From Sporosarcina obsidiansis (GTDB lineage Bacteria > Bacillota > Bacilli > Bacillales_A > Planococcaceae): a stretch of DNA of 64,000 bases. Below the pieces are notes generated by a model, which saw only the letters and a list, made by a program, of their open reading frames with translations, did not search any database and was not told where the DNA came from. Where the stretch lies: contig NZ_WHVW01000001.1 in the NCBI RefSeq assembly GCF_009651005.1, positions 288,611 to 352,610 on the forward strand, read 5' to 3'. Both the position numbers and the translations under genes were made by a program. Every line of letters starts with the position of its first letter. Positions within the stretch are counted from its first letter, which is position 1. Below are positions 9,305 to 18,329 of the stretch, piece after piece.

Positions 9305-10106
9305 AGAGCTTACTTATCGTCATTCCTCTTCATTCGAATTATCATCGATCGATCTGCATATCAAGCAAGGGGAAATCGTCAGCCTGTTAGGACCAAATGG
9401 CTCGGGTAAGTCGACATTTTTGCGATTGATTTCACGACTCATTAGACCCGAAAGCGGAGAAGTCCTGTTGAATGGAGAGCAGTTGAAGCAAATGAAATCG
9501 CAGGAAGTGGCGAGAAACTTGGCGATGCTACCTCAAATGCAAGATCATCAATTGGATGTCACGGTTGGAGAGCTAGTAGAATTCGGCAGACATCCTCACC
9601 GATCAGCATACGGGAAGCTTAGTGCAGAAGATCAGGAGATTATTAATTGGGCAATAGATGTAACAAATTTAGGGGCTTATAAAAATCGAATGTTACAGTC
9701 ATTGTCTGGCGGAGAACGACAACGTGCATGGATTGCGATGGCTATTGCCCAGCGTCCGAAAATCTTATTGCTAGATGAACCGACTACGTATTTGGATATT
9801 TCACATCAACTAGAAGTGATGGAGCTTGTGACGGAGCTGAATGAAACATATGGGATGACGGTTGTCATGGTACTTCATGATATTAACCAAGCGGCAAGTT
9901 ACAGTGATCGGCTGATTGTGTTGAAGGACGGACGTGTAAGATTCGATGGTATTCCACAATGCGTCTTATGTAAAGATATGTTTCAATCAATTTTTGAAAT
10001 TGATGCGGAAATTTTTATGAATAATGGGAAGTGCTTTTTCACGCCTAGTAAATTACGAAAGGGAGAATGTTATGAGAACAGAAGGGGAAAAGAAACAACC
10101 AATTGA
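9291..10106 (+). CDS. ABC ATPase of the iron/haem transporter, FhuC-like
   Basis: A 271-aa ATPase with Walker A GPNGSGKST, Q-loop LPQM, signature LSGGERQR, Walker B ILLLDEPTTYLD and switch histidine VLHDINQA. GRHPHRS after the Q-loop is typical of siderophore/haem importers. It begins with TTG, preceded by CGGAGGGATTCA, inside the end of the permease gene. Its last 35 bases overlap the ankyrin gene in another frame. Confidence 0.92.
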   Translation: MLITKELTYRHSSSFELSSIDLHIKQGEIVSLLGPNGSGKSTFLRLISRLIRPESGEVLLNGEQLKQMKSQEVARNLAMLPQMQDHQLDVTVGELVEFGRHPHRSAYGKLSAEDQEIINWAIDVTNLGAYKNRMLQSLSGGERQRAWIAMAIAQRPKILLLDEPTTYLDISHQLEVMELVTELNETYGMTVVMVLHDINQAASYSDRLIVLKDGRVRFDGIPQCVLCKDMFQSIFEIDAEIFMNNGKCFFTPSKLRKGECYENRRGKETTN

Positions 10107-10491
10107 TCAAGGGCTCGTACGTCAATTTTTGATTGCGGCTCATGGGAATTTTGAGGAAGTGCAGCAACTGATCGAACAGGAACCCGATTTAGTTCATGCG
10201 GTAATGAACTGGGGAGGCGATGACTGGGAAAGTGGTTTGGGCGCAGCTGCCCATACCGGAAACCGGGAGATTGCAGAGTATTTAGTGGGGAAGGGCGCCC
10301 GCATGGACATTTTTGCAGCGGCAATGCTAGGGGAATTGGAAATTGTTCAATTTATGCACAAATGGTATCCCGATTTTAGTGAGTTAAAAGGACCTCATGG
10401 TATTCCGTTATTACGTCATGCTGTGGCAGGCGGAGAGCAAGCGCAACACGTAGTAGACTATTTAGAGATGATGAAATTGGAGGCAGTGTAA
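10072..10491 (+). CDS. Ankyrin-repeat protein embedded in the haem-uptake operon
   Basis: A 139-aa soluble protein with degenerate ankyrin repeats: VRQFLIAAHGNFEEVQQLIE, LGAAAHTGNREIAEYLVGKG, and FAAAMLGELEIVQFM. The ATG at 10072 is preferred because GGGAG lies 6 bases upstream. The stop codon overlaps the haem monooxygenase start (TAATG). No enzyme motif is seen. Its place between transporter and haem-degrading enzyme, with coupled translation on both sides, suggests a partner or scaffold in haem handling; that is inference. Confidence 0.8.
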   Translation: MRTEGEKKQPIDQGLVRQFLIAAHGNFEEVQQLIEQEPDLVHAVMNWGGDDWESGLGAAAHTGNREIAEYLVGKGARMDIFAAAMLGELEIVQFMHKWYPDFSELKGPHGIPLLRHAVAGGEQAQHVVDYLEMMKLEAV

Positions 10492-10832
10492 TGCAAATGA
10501 TGACAGCAATTAATACAATTTTTGTAGAAAAAGGAAAAGGGGAGCAAGTGACAGCTCGTTTTGCGAAAGCGAAAGCTGTGCATACATTTGAAGGATTTAT
10601 TCGCATGGAAGTGTTGTTGAAAGAAGATGCAGAAGAACGAGATGAAGTGAAGGTTTGCACGACATGGGAAGATCGTAAATACTTCGAAAACTGGCTGCAT
10701 AGTCGTGAAAATTCGAAAGCACATGATGTGAAAGCTCCTTCGACAGAACCAAGTCCCATTCTTGGAAATGAAGTGACAACGTTCGCTGTGAAGGTGCAGC
10801 ACTTACCGGTACAATCCAGTGCAGTAAAGTGA
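10491..10832 (+). CDS. IsdG-family haem-degrading monooxygenase
   Basis: A 113-aa ABM-fold protein. Compared with staphylococcal IsdG it keeps the three active-site residues in order: Asn in AINTIFVEKG, Trp in VCTTWEDRKYF and the haem-ligand His in SKAHDV. It also has the family's C-terminal SPILGNEVTTF. It should open the porphyrin ring of imported haem and free the iron in the cytosol. It is the last gene of the Fur-controlled operon; GGAGG lies just before the ATG. The terminator at 11069-11100 lies beyond a hairpin-rich tail. Confidence 0.88.
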   Translation: MQMMTAINTIFVEKGKGEQVTARFAKAKAVHTFEGFIRMEVLLKEDAEERDEVKVCTTWEDRKYFENWLHSRENSKAHDVKAPSTEPSPILGNEVTTFAVKVQHLPVQSSAVK

Positions 10833-10997
10833 CTGATTAGAGACATGGCGGCAGGCTAGATCAATTGCTCTGCCGCTTCCTATCCATTCCGAAAACGATC
10901 TATGCAAATACTCCGCTGCATAGATGGCTTTCGGAATATCGTAAGCAACACTGTATATCGCGTGGACACTTGAAAGTACATTATTGAATTCTCCCAT
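10803..10997 (-). CDS. Possible 64-aa ORF with a good ribosome site, convergent to the haem operon
   Basis: On the minus strand an ATG at 10997 follows AGGGAGGG by 6 bases and opens a frame starting MGEFNNVLSSVHAIYSVAYD. It runs antisense through two hairpins (10848-10876, 10886-10937) and into the 3' end of the haem monooxygenase gene. The ribosome site supports it. The hairpins and the antisense overlap argue that the sequence is there for RNA structure instead. I do not recognise the product. Confidence 0.3.
   Translation of the reverse strand: MGEFNNVLSSVHAIYSVAYDIPKAIYAAEYLHRSFSEWIGSGRAIDLACRHVSNQSLYCTGLYR
10848..10937. repeat. Two adjacent inverted repeats downstream of the haem operon
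   Basis: GCGGCAG (10848-10854) pairs with CTGCCGC (10870-10876). Then a nested, near-continuous stem pairs 10886-10894 with 10929-10937 and 10898-10906 with 10917-10925 around a 10-base loop. Neither is followed by a T-run, so these are not simple terminators. They would lie in the 3' untranslated part of the haem operon message. Confidence 0.6.
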
Positions 10998-11068
10998 TCG
11001 CAACCCTCCCTTACTCGCGGACATTCTGGGGATACGAAAACAATATGGATTTCAAGCTGTTCCTTTTG

Positions 11069-11100
11069 CTGCTTTCCTTAACGGGAAAGCAGTTTTTTTT
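11069..11100 (+). terminator. Intrinsic terminator of the haem operon
   Basis: CTGCTTTCC pairs with GGGAAAGCAG around a short loop (11069-11092) and is followed by eight T. It is the first classical terminator after the haem monooxygenase gene. Confidence 0.85.
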
Positions 11101-11105
11101 ATTGA

Positions 11106-11187
11106 GTTACCGTACTTACGGGTAACTTGAATTCGGCATGTAAGGTCTGCGCTCATAACGCAGTTTAAGTGATCATAAACTTTAACT
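11106..11187. repeat. Row of three small inverted repeats between terminators
   Basis: GTTACC/GGTAAC (11106-11126), CTGCG/CGCAG (11147-11163) and a third imperfect stem (about 11161-11187, CAGTT-AAGT with ACTT-AACTG) follow one another in a gap without a gene. Nothing else is seen here. Confidence 0.4.
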
Positions 11188-11204
11188 GTGGCGATGAAAA
11201 GGAA

Positions 11205-11243
11205 GAAAACCGCAACAACCAGTGATAGGTTGTTGCGGTTTTC
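11205..11243. terminator. Bidirectional terminator 3' of the YjiH-like gene
   Basis: A perfect 16-bp stem (11205-11220 with 11228-11243) with a 7-base loop and A/T-rich flanks. It lies 2 bases beyond the stop of the minus-strand transporter gene. Confidence 0.85.
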
Positions 11244-11245
11244 AC

Positions 11246-12598
11246 TTAAAATAATAAATGGGCAATTCCTGCAATAATCGGTAACGCAATAATTGTACGA
11301 AGCAAGAAAATCATAAGTAAATCAAAAATATTCAGTGGAATTTTCGTACCTAAGATTAACCCACCTACTTCAGACATATAAATGAGCTGGACGACTGAAA
11401 TGGCTGCAATCGTAAATAACGTAATAGGAGAAGAAATCATGCCTTCCGCTAAAATGACAGGCAAGAACATATCTGCAAATCCAACAACCATTGTTTGTGC
11501 AGCATCAGCAGCTTCTGGAATTTGTAAAAATTGTAAGATGTACTCAAAAGGTTTCCCCAGTATTCTAAACACACTTGTGTATTCTGCTACCATCAACGCC
11601 ATCGTACCGAATGCCATAACAACCGGTGCGACACCGAACCACATATCCAGTACATTTTGCATTCCGGCTCTGAATGTTTTTCCGATTGAACGTTGCTTAG
11701 AAGCTGTTTGTAATGCGTTATCCAAGCCTAATGAAAATACATTTTTCCCCTTAGGTAGTTGCTCGTCTTCTAATGAAAACTCTCGGTCATCAATATACGT
11801 ATTCTTAATAGAACGTAAAGGATAAATCCTTGGCATGATGAGTGCCAAAATCAAACCCGTCAAAATAACGGTTCCGTAAAATGGTATAAAGTAGTCTCCC
11901 ATCCCAACTTTTTCGATGATGACCAATGAAAACGTAATGGATACAACTGAAAACGTTGTCGAAATAATGGCAGCTTCTCGCTGAGTATAGTAACCTTCTT
12001 CGTATTGTTTACTTGTAAGTAAAACACCGATCGTTCCGTCCCCAATCCATGAAGCGAGGGCATCGATAGAAGAACGACCTGGCAGTTTGAATAATGGTCT
12101 CATCACTTTGACCATCAGCGTTCCGAAAAACTCTAACAAACCAAAGTTCAGCAATAAAGGGAGCAACAGTCCTGCGAATAAGAAGATACTGAATAAAAAG
12201 GAAACTAGACCATCTTTCGCTAATAAAAGACCACCTGTATTTTCACTCCAAATGGCTTCAGGCCCCAGTTGATAGACGACCATAATGGAGAAAATTGCTC
12301 CAATGATGCGAGTGATCGTCCAGAATGGTGTCACCTTGAATAAATTCATAAAGAATGATGGACGATGTGTGTCCTTTTGTACAAATAGATAAAGAACTGA
12401 ACCTAACGCTGAAAGCGAAATGAGGATCATCATTAATTGAGGGATAATTGGTTCCAGTGCACTTGCCATAAGGTCAGCTAGCTTGGCAATGGGTACTTTC
12501 CAGCCGCCAGCAAGAGGAAGGGGAACCATAAATAATAAAATTCCAAGGATCGATGGAATTAAAAATACAAACCAAGTACTGATGCTATATTTCTTCAA
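11246..12598 (-). CDS. YjiH-like membrane transporter with Gate (nucleoside-recognition) domain
   Basis: A 450-aa membrane protein with about ten helices. GRSSIDALASWIGDGTIGVL and the second conserved stretch FADMFLPVILAEGMISSP are typical of Gate-domain proteins of the YjiH type. The family's substrate is not established. TTG start preceded by GAGGAGAG at 7-8 bases. A sigmaA-like promoter (TTTACA, 16 bases, TATAAT) lies at 12671-12644 on the minus strand. It is a single-gene unit ended by the terminator at 11205-11243. Confidence 0.8.
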   Translation of the reverse strand: MKKYSISTWFVFLIPSILGILLFMVPLPLAGGWKVPIAKLADLMASALEPIIPQLMMILISLSALGSVLYLFVQKDTHRPSFFMNLFKVTPFWTITRIIGAIFSIMVVYQLGPEAIWSENTGGLLLAKDGLVSFLFSIFLFAGLLLPLLLNFGLLEFFGTLMVKVMRPLFKLPGRSSIDALASWIGDGTIGVLLTSKQYEEGYYTQREAAIISTTFSVVSITFSLVIIEKVGMGDYFIPFYGTVILTGLILALIMPRIYPLRSIKNTYIDDREFSLEDEQLPKGKNVFSLGLDNALQTASKQRSIGKTFRAGMQNVLDMWFGVAPVVMAFGTMALMVAEYTSVFRILGKPFEYILQFLQIPEAADAAQTMVVGFADMFLPVILAEGMISSPITLFTIAAISVVQLIYMSEVGGLILGTKIPLNIFDLLMIFLLRTIIALPIIAGIAHLLF

Positions 12599-12643
12599 TG
12601 TAAGTCTCTCCTCGTAATTGATCTGAAGAATGTATATTTATAC

Positions 12644-12671
12644 ATTATACGGTGTGAACACGCAATGTAAA
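12644..12671 (-). promoter_or_regulatory. SigmaA-like promoter of the YjiH-like gene
   Basis: Read on the minus strand, TTTACA (12671-12666) and TATAAT (12649-12644) are 16 bases apart, about 45 bases before the TTG start. The rest of the 12599-12928 gap shows only a weak 62-aa frame (12778-12966) without a ribosome site. Confidence 0.6.
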
Positions 12672-12928
12672 TACTTTAACATAAAATGCAACTTTTCAGT
12701 CAGTGAATGGACTCTATTGCTACTAGGATAAGGCGGTTTTGCAAATATCAGTTGGAAAATTGAGTACCTACAGTTGAATGATAACTAAACAAGAGAAACA
12801 TTACATGAATGTAAATGCGATATTACAGGTTAGTAAAAGTAAAAAAATAGACGTTTCCTCTTTAAATCTTCTAGAAAAAAGCGTATGCTATTCCAATAGT
12901 ATTGATTATGAGGTAGAAATGGAGGAGG

Positions 12929-13459
12929 ATGTTGGTGGTTTTTGGAGAAAACATCAAAGTCCGTAAACGCATCTTACAGTTGATCGAAGGCTTAACAGAT
13001 GAGGAATTTAACGGAACACCATCATGCGGCGGTTGGTCTCCCAAGCAAATCGTTGAACATTTAGCGTTAATGGAGTGCCGGGTAGCTACAAACATCGCCA
13101 AAGAATTAAAAAACCCTGACAGTCTCCGTGTATTCAAAAAGCCGATTGTTGTCTCGGCCAGTCCTCTAATCAAGGCTTATTTTATGGAATACACAGAACC
13201 GACTGATACGTATCTTTCGACTTCAGAGATTAAAGAACGATTGCATGAATCACGAAATTACTTACTTGATATTTATGATTCGGCTAGTGAGGATGAGCTT
13301 CGAGGAAAATCTTTTAAGCATCCCGTTTTCGGACATGTTCCGTTAATTCAATGGTTCCGATTTGTCGGGTTCCACGAGAAACGTCATTTGAGACAATTGA
13401 GAAGAGCTGTGGAGCATGTGAAGTCTGATTTCTCTCTGATATATCAATCGTCTAAATAA
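12929..13459 (+). CDS. DinB-like (DinB_2) metal-binding protein
   Basis: About 175 aa, a four-helix-bundle protein of the DinB/YfiT superfamily. The three metal ligands appear to be His in QIVEHLALME and the two His of GFHEKRHLRQL. CGGWSPKQIVEHL is a typical N-terminal motif. The ATG lies directly on GGAGGAGG, so translation may begin at TTG 12932 or GTG 12935 instead. Members include thiol-dependent transferases and many of unknown role, so no reaction is assigned. Confidence 0.82.
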   Translation: MLVVFGENIKVRKRILQLIEGLTDEEFNGTPSCGGWSPKQIVEHLALMECRVATNIAKELKNPDSLRVFKKPIVVSASPLIKAYFMEYTEPTDTYLSTSEIKERLHESRNYLLDIYDSASEDELRGKSFKHPVFGHVPLIQWFRFVGFHEKRHLRQLRRAVEHVKSDFSLIYQSSK

Positions 13460-13467
13460 TATATAGG

Positions 13468-13506
13468 AAAGGACTTGGCCATTATCTGGTACAAGTCCTT
13501 TTTTTT
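13468..13506 (+). terminator. Terminator after the DinB-like gene
   Basis: AAAGGACTTG pairs with CAAGTCCTTT around a 14-base loop, followed by a T-run, 8 bases after the stop. Confidence 0.85.
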
Positions 13507-13581
13507 ATACAAACAGATATAGCGGTTCATTATTGTGAATTTTCAGCTATACTTTACGTAAGTAGAAAAGGGGGAGAGTAG

Positions 13582-15207
13582 ATGAATCAGTCTCATTTCG
13601 ACACGCCTGAAAAGTTACGAAGTCTATTATGCGAGCTTGTTAGTTGGGATAGCCGTACATTGACAGAAGGAGAGCGTTTCTTTTCATGGAAATTACAAAA
13701 TAAATTAGGCGAGTTATCTTATTTTAAAGAACATCCCGAGCAAGTGACACTTCATGATGCTGGGCTTGGAAGGCAAGTGGTTCAAGCACTTTACACACAT
13801 CCTGATGCTTCCGATACGATTGTACTAATTAGTCATTTTGACACGGTGCACACAGATGAATATGGAGCACTTGAGCCGCTTGCATTTCATCCAGAAGAGC
13901 TGACGAAAAAATTATTGGAAAGCAAAGAAACCTTGACGGAAGCGGCGAGAAGTGACTTGGAGTCAGGTAACTATTTGTTTGGCCGCGGCACGATGGATAT
14001 GAAGATGGGGCTTGCCTTGCATATGCAGCTAATTGAGCGGGCGAGCTTGGAAATGTGGCCGATTAATTTATTACTCTGTACAGTACCTGACGAAGAAGTA
14101 AATTCTGCTGGAATGCGTGCAGCTGTTAAAGAGCTCGTTCGTTTGCAAGAGGAAACAGGTCTACGTTACAAATTATTCCTAAACGGAGAGCCTTCTTTTT
14201 CTCAAGGACCTACTGATACGAAGGAATATATGTATTCGGGGACGATTGGTAAAATTATGCCTGCAGCTTTATTCTATGGTAAGGAAACGCATGTAGGGGA
14301 GCCGTTAAAAGGAATTACTGCAGATTATATGGCGTCCTTTTTAACACAGGCCATGGAGTGGAATCCGCTGTTTCAAGAGTCTGATCGCGGTGAATCTACG
14401 CCATTGCCTGTTACCTTACTGCAGAAAGATTTAAAAATACAATACTCCACACAAACACCGCAGCGAGCAGCCGCTTTGTATAATGTGTTCGTTTTCAAGC
14501 AGTCAGCAGCTGAGGTACTAAACCTGTTTGAGCGAGTGGCAAAAGATGCAATGGCACAATGTAATGAAGCGTATCGTACAGTCTGTGCACGTGAAAATGC
14601 AGAACCAGTCGGTAATATTCGGGTCATGCGTTTCGAGGAACTATTGGAATATGCGCACAACAAGCTTGGAGAAGGAGAAGTGGCGCGCCTCAAGCAAGAA
14701 GTATTGTTGCAGGAAGATTGGGATGATCGAGAACAATCGATTCGCATTGTCGATACATTAATGATTGAGTGCCAAGAACTTGGTCCTGCCGTTGTACTGT
14801 TTTACGCACCACCTTATTATCCTGCAGTGAATTCTTCTGAGGATCCTCTGGTCATTGAATCGATTCAGTTCTTGAAAGACAGGGCCCAAGCATTTGATTT
14901 GGCACTGGAACAAGTCCATTATTTTAACGGGATTTGTGATTTAAGCTATGTTCATTACCAGGATAAAGAGGATAATTGGAAGGCTTTCGCTAATAATACA
15001 CCAGTTTATGGCGCCACATATGATATTCCTTTTGAGGATATGCGAAAATTAACAGCTCCTGTACTAAACGTTGGTCCATTCGGTAAGGACGCTCACCAAA
15101 AGACAGAGCGCGTCCATATCGATAGTGCGTTTAAAGAAATGCCTGTACTTCTAGAACAGCTTGTAAAAAAATTGGCGGGCATGCAACAGAAGCCGAAGTC
15201 TAGGTAA
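13582..15207 (+). CDS. rocB: M20-family peptidase/deacylase, RocB-like
   Basis: A 541-aa protein close in length to Bacillus RocB (about 566 aa), an M20/M25/M40 metallohydrolase associated with arginine utilisation whose exact reaction is not known. Metal-site motifs are visible: LISHFDTVHTDEYG (His, Asp), GRGTMDMKMG (bridging Asp) and VPDEEVNSAGM (catalytic Glu and metal Glu). It has AGAAAAGGGGGAGAG before the ATG and stands alone. No roc regulator or arginase gene is near, so an arginine role is by homology only. Confidence 0.8.
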   Translation: MNQSHFDTPEKLRSLLCELVSWDSRTLTEGERFFSWKLQNKLGELSYFKEHPEQVTLHDAGLGRQVVQALYTHPDASDTIVLISHFDTVHTDEYGALEPLAFHPEELTKKLLESKETLTEAARSDLESGNYLFGRGTMDMKMGLALHMQLIERASLEMWPINLLLCTVPDEEVNSAGMRAAVKELVRLQEETGLRYKLFLNGEPSFSQGPTDTKEYMYSGTIGKIMPAALFYGKETHVGEPLKGITADYMASFLTQAMEWNPLFQESDRGESTPLPVTLLQKDLKIQYSTQTPQRAAALYNVFVFKQSAAEVLNLFERVAKDAMAQCNEAYRTVCARENAEPVGNIRVMRFEELLEYAHNKLGEGEVARLKQEVLLQEDWDDREQSIRIVDTLMIECQELGPAVVLFYAPPYYPAVNSSEDPLVIESIQFLKDRAQAFDLALEQVHYFNGICDLSYVHYQDKEDNWKAFANNTPVYGATYDIPFEDMRKLTAPVLNVGPFGKDAHQKTERVHIDSAFKEMPVLLEQLVKKLAGMQQKPKSR

Positions 15208-15232
15208 AGTTCTCCTTCCTTCATAACGTAAC

Positions 15233-15258
15233 GCTCCTGTCTGAAAAAAGACAGGAGC
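15233..15258. terminator. Shared terminator between convergent rocB-like and chemoreceptor genes
   Basis: GCTCCTGTCT pairs with AGACAGGAGC (10 bp) around GAAAAA. It sits between two convergent genes and can serve both. Confidence 0.8.
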
Positions 15259-15281
15259 ATTATTATACTTAAAGTTGTTGT

Positions 15282-16193
15282 TTAAATGATTCGACTCACT
15301 TCCTGGGATTGGTTTTCTAAAGCCGTAGCCGATAAAGCGATCGATTGGAACTCTTTCATCGCGATTTCAATTTCTTGTTGGCATTGCACAATGTTTTGTT
15401 GAGCCAATGAAGTCCCTTTAGATATGACCCCGATATCTTCTGTGATGGTTTCAATCCCTCTTCGAACTTCAATAATAGACTCTTCCACATTACCAGATAG
15501 CTTTCGGACTTCCTTCGCCACTACGTCAAATCCTCTTCCGTATTCTCCAGCTCGGGCCGCTTCGATAGCAGCATTAAGTGCCAGTAGATTTGTTTGACTG
15601 GCAATTTTCCGAATGGTTGTAACAATCCCTTGGATATCATTTGAGTGTGCCTCCAAGTTGCGTAGAGATTGATTGTTTTGCTCGGACACTTCTGCTATCC
15701 CTTTAATCATTGTAAGAAGTTCATTACTTCTTTTCTCCCCAATATCTGCTCGTTCAGATAACACTTCTGCCATTTGGTGCATTTCATTTACGACTTCTAC
15801 AACAGAGTTATGACGAGAAGTAATATCTGTAGCAATTTTTGAGACACCTATTACTCGTTTATGGTCTTCGCTGAAAATGGGTATATACGTAGCTTCAAGC
15901 CAGACAGGGACACCCGATTTCGATTTTCGCTGGATTTTTCCTTGAAAGCTAATTCCTTTAGATAAATTAATCCATTGTGTTTCATAGGCATCGCTTTTTA
16001 AAAAGTTTGGAAAGCAAAATGTTTCATGCTTCATGCCGATCATTTCTTCTGGTTGATAGCCGATCGTTTGGGCGAAGTTTTTATTCACATACGCAACACG
16101 ACGGTCCATAGTAAATCGAATAATCGCTAAATTGTCTTCCATTGCCTTCACAACATCCTGATCGGTAACCTGTTGAATCATAGATTTTACCAT
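15282..16193 (-). CDS. Soluble PAS-domain methyl-accepting chemotaxis protein
   Basis: A 303-aa receptor without membrane helices. An N-terminal PAS domain (about 15-125; [11 protein letters not shown], and a PAC-like [17 protein letters not shown]) joins directly to a short MCP signalling hairpin whose tip reads [28 protein letters not shown]. It lacks the long adaptation helices of full receptors. The receptor class suggests redox or energy sensing through a PAS-bound cofactor; the cofactor is unknown. AGGAGG lies 8 bases before the ATG. Confidence 0.88.
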   Translation of the reverse strand: MVKSMIQQVTDQDVVKAMEDNLAIIRFTMDRRVAYVNKNFAQTIGYQPEEMIGMKHETFCFPNFLKSDAYETQWINLSKGISFQGKIQRKSKSGVPVWLEATYIPIFSEDHKRVIGVSKIATDITSRHNSVVEVVNEMHQMAEVLSERADIGEKRSNELLTMIKGIAEVSEQNNQSLRNLEAHSNDIQGIVTTIRKIASQTNLLALNAAIEAARAGEYGRGFDVVAKEVRKLSGNVEESIIEVRRGIETITEDIGVISKGTSLAQQNIVQCQQEIEIAMKEFQSIALSATALENQSQEVSRII

Positions 16194-16425
16194 AAACTAA
16201 GCCTCCTATAGATTAAATATCATACGATGGTGGTTAAATTTGTTATATTAATTAAACCATAGAGTCTAAAGGAATAGAACAGTAAGAGAAATTAAAATTT
16301 TATATGTGACTATAATTCGAAGTTACTATATTGCGGGAAAGTATTCCTGTTCGACTTCTTTTCAACTTTTAAATATTTCAGCTATACTAAGTACTAGTAG
16401 TAGCTAGAAGATGGGATGTGGAAAG

Positions 16426-18300
16426 ATGAGTCATTTAGTAGTAGAGAAATTAACCAAAACGGTTGGAGATAAAACTCTATTTGAAAATGTTGAGTTTACC
16501 ATTACGAGTGGAGAGAAGGTAGGCTTAATCGGCATTAATGGTACCGGGAAGTCCACGTTATTGTCTATTCTTGCGGGTCAGGAAGAGGCGGATTCATACT
16601 TCGCGGATCATCCGAATAAATTCAGGATTGCTTTTCTTCCACAGGAACCTATTGTAGATCCAAACTTAACTGTTATGGAAACTGTTTTTGAAAGCGATGC
16701 GCCGATTATTCAATTGAATCTTCGTTATGAACATGCTTTGCAGGAACTTTCAGTGGATTCATCAAATCGAGAATGTCAAGAACGATTCACGCGTCTTCAA
16801 AACGAAATGGACGAGACGGGTGGCTGGGATTTGAATGCTCAGGCACGTACGATTCTTATGAAGCTAGGGATTGATATGTTTGATCGCAAAATGGGCGAGC
16901 TTTCAGGTGGACAGCAGAAACGGGTAGCCCTTGCAAAAGTGCTGATTGAGCCGGCTGATCTCTTATTACTTGATGAACCGACCAACCACTTGGATGTAGA
17001 ATCGATTCAATGGTTACAAGACTTTTTACAAAATGTGCAGGGAGCTGTATTGTTCATCACGCATGACCGATACTTTTTAGATCAAGTCGCAACTCATATA
17101 TATGAATTAGCGAACAAAACGTTATATTCACATACTGGGAACTATGCGGACTATTTGGAATCAAAAGCACTGCGTGAAGAAATGGCTGCCTCAACTGAGC
17201 AGAAAAACCGCAATCGCTATCGGAATGAATTAAAATGGATACGTCGTGGTGCGAAGGCTCGTTCGACAAAACAAAAAGCACGAATTGGACGTTTTGAAGA
17301 ATTAGAGGAAAAGGTGAAGCAAACCGATACTTCATTAGATCTAGAAATGGACTTGCAAACCTCGCGTCTAGGTAAGAAAGTACTGGAAATTAATGAAATC
17401 ACTAAGCGGTTCGGTGATCAAGTTATTTTACATCCGTTTTCCGCCATCTTACAGGCGAAAGATCGAATTGCCATTGTAGGACCAAATGGTGTCGGGAAGA
17501 CGACTCTTCTTCAGATGTTAGAAGGTTCAATTTCCCCAGATTCAGGTGAGATTGAAAAAGGATCCACAGTGAAAATCGCACATTTTCACCAGCACATCCC
17601 GCCTATGGGAGAGAATCAGCGGATTATTGAATATATTCGTGAGACGTCTAATGATATAGAAGACGGCAGTGGCGCACGTCTGTCTGCCACTCAAATGTTA
17701 GAGCGATTTTTATTTCCTGCTTCGACACATGGTACACCAATTGGAAAACTATCTGGTGGGGAGCGGAAACGCCTCTACTTACTAAAGTTATTGATGGAGC
17801 AGCCGAATGTCTTACTGTTAGATGAGCCGACAAATGATTTAGACTTGGAAACGTTGTCTGTCTTAGAATCATTTATTGATACTTTTTCGGGTGTTGTTGT
17901 AACGATTTCACACGATCGTTTTTTCCTAGATCGAATCTCCCGAAAGTTGTGGGTACTCGATGGCACTGGAAACGTGAACGTATGGCTTGGTATCTATTCT
18001 GACTTTTTAGAAGAAGTACCACAAAAAAATGATAAAATTGTGACGAAAAATGAAGTCAAACAGTCAGAAGAACCGAAACAGAAAAAGAAGATGACGTATT
18101 CGGAGAAAAAACAGTGGGAAACCATTGAGCAAGATATAGAAGTGCTAGAAGGAAAGATTTCTGAAACAGAACAAGAAATGACGGGAACAGGATCTGATTA
18201 TGATCGACTTCGATTACTCGACGAACAGCTAACAGAACTGAATGAGCAATATGAAGAACTGATTGAACGCTGGTCTTATTTACAAGACTTAGCCGAGTGA
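16426..18300 (+). CDS. yfmR: ABC-F ribosome-associated ATPase, YfmR/Uup-like
   Basis: A 624-aa twin-ATPase without membrane helices. Walker A motifs are GINGTGKST and GPNGVGKTT; signatures LSGGQQKR and LSGGERKR; Walker B motifs LLLLDEPTNHLD and LLLDEPTNDLD; both have the switch histidine (THDRYF, SHDRFF). The charged linker between the cassettes (about 240-310) and a C-terminal coiled coil place it with Uup/YfmR, which act at the ribosomal E site and help relieve stalls. I prefer ATG 16426 because GGAAAG precedes it and family members start at this point; ATG 16411 is possible (629 aa). It is followed at 30 bases by the CvfC-like gene. Confidence 0.85.
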   Translation: MSHLVVEKLTKTVGDKTLFENVEFTITSGEKVGLIGINGTGKSTLLSILAGQEEADSYFADHPNKFRIAFLPQEPIVDPNLTVMETVFESDAPIIQLNLRYEHALQELSVDSSNRECQERFTRLQNEMDETGGWDLNAQARTILMKLGIDMFDRKMGELSGGQQKRVALAKVLIEPADLLLLDEPTNHLDVESIQWLQDFLQNVQGAVLFITHDRYFLDQVATHIYELANKTLYSHTGNYADYLESKALREEMAASTEQKNRNRYRNELKWIRRGAKARSTKQKARIGRFEELEEKVKQTDTSLDLEMDLQTSRLGKKVLEINEITKRFGDQVILHPFSAILQAKDRIAIVGPNGVGKTTLLQMLEGSISPDSGEIEKGSTVKIAHFHQHIPPMGENQRIIEYIRETSNDIEDGSGARLSATQMLERFLFPASTHGTPIGKLSGGERKRLYLLKLLMEQPNVLLLDEPTNDLDLETLSVLESFIDTFSGVVVTISHDRFFLDRISRKLWVLDGTGNVNVWLGIYSDFLEEVPQKNDKIVTKNEVKQSEEPKQKKKMTYSEKKQWETIEQDIEVLEGKISETEQEMTGTGSDYDRLRLLDEQLTELNEQYEELIERWSYLQDLAE

Positions 18301-18329
18301 CGTAGAACGCGAAGATGGAGGAGATTTTC

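Noticed and set aside
12778-12966. 62-aa plus-strand ORF
   Set aside because: No ribosome site, overlaps the start of the DinB-like gene, unremarkable composition.
14373-14747. 124-aa minus-strand ORF
   Set aside because: Antisense shadow inside the RocB-like gene, no ribosome site.
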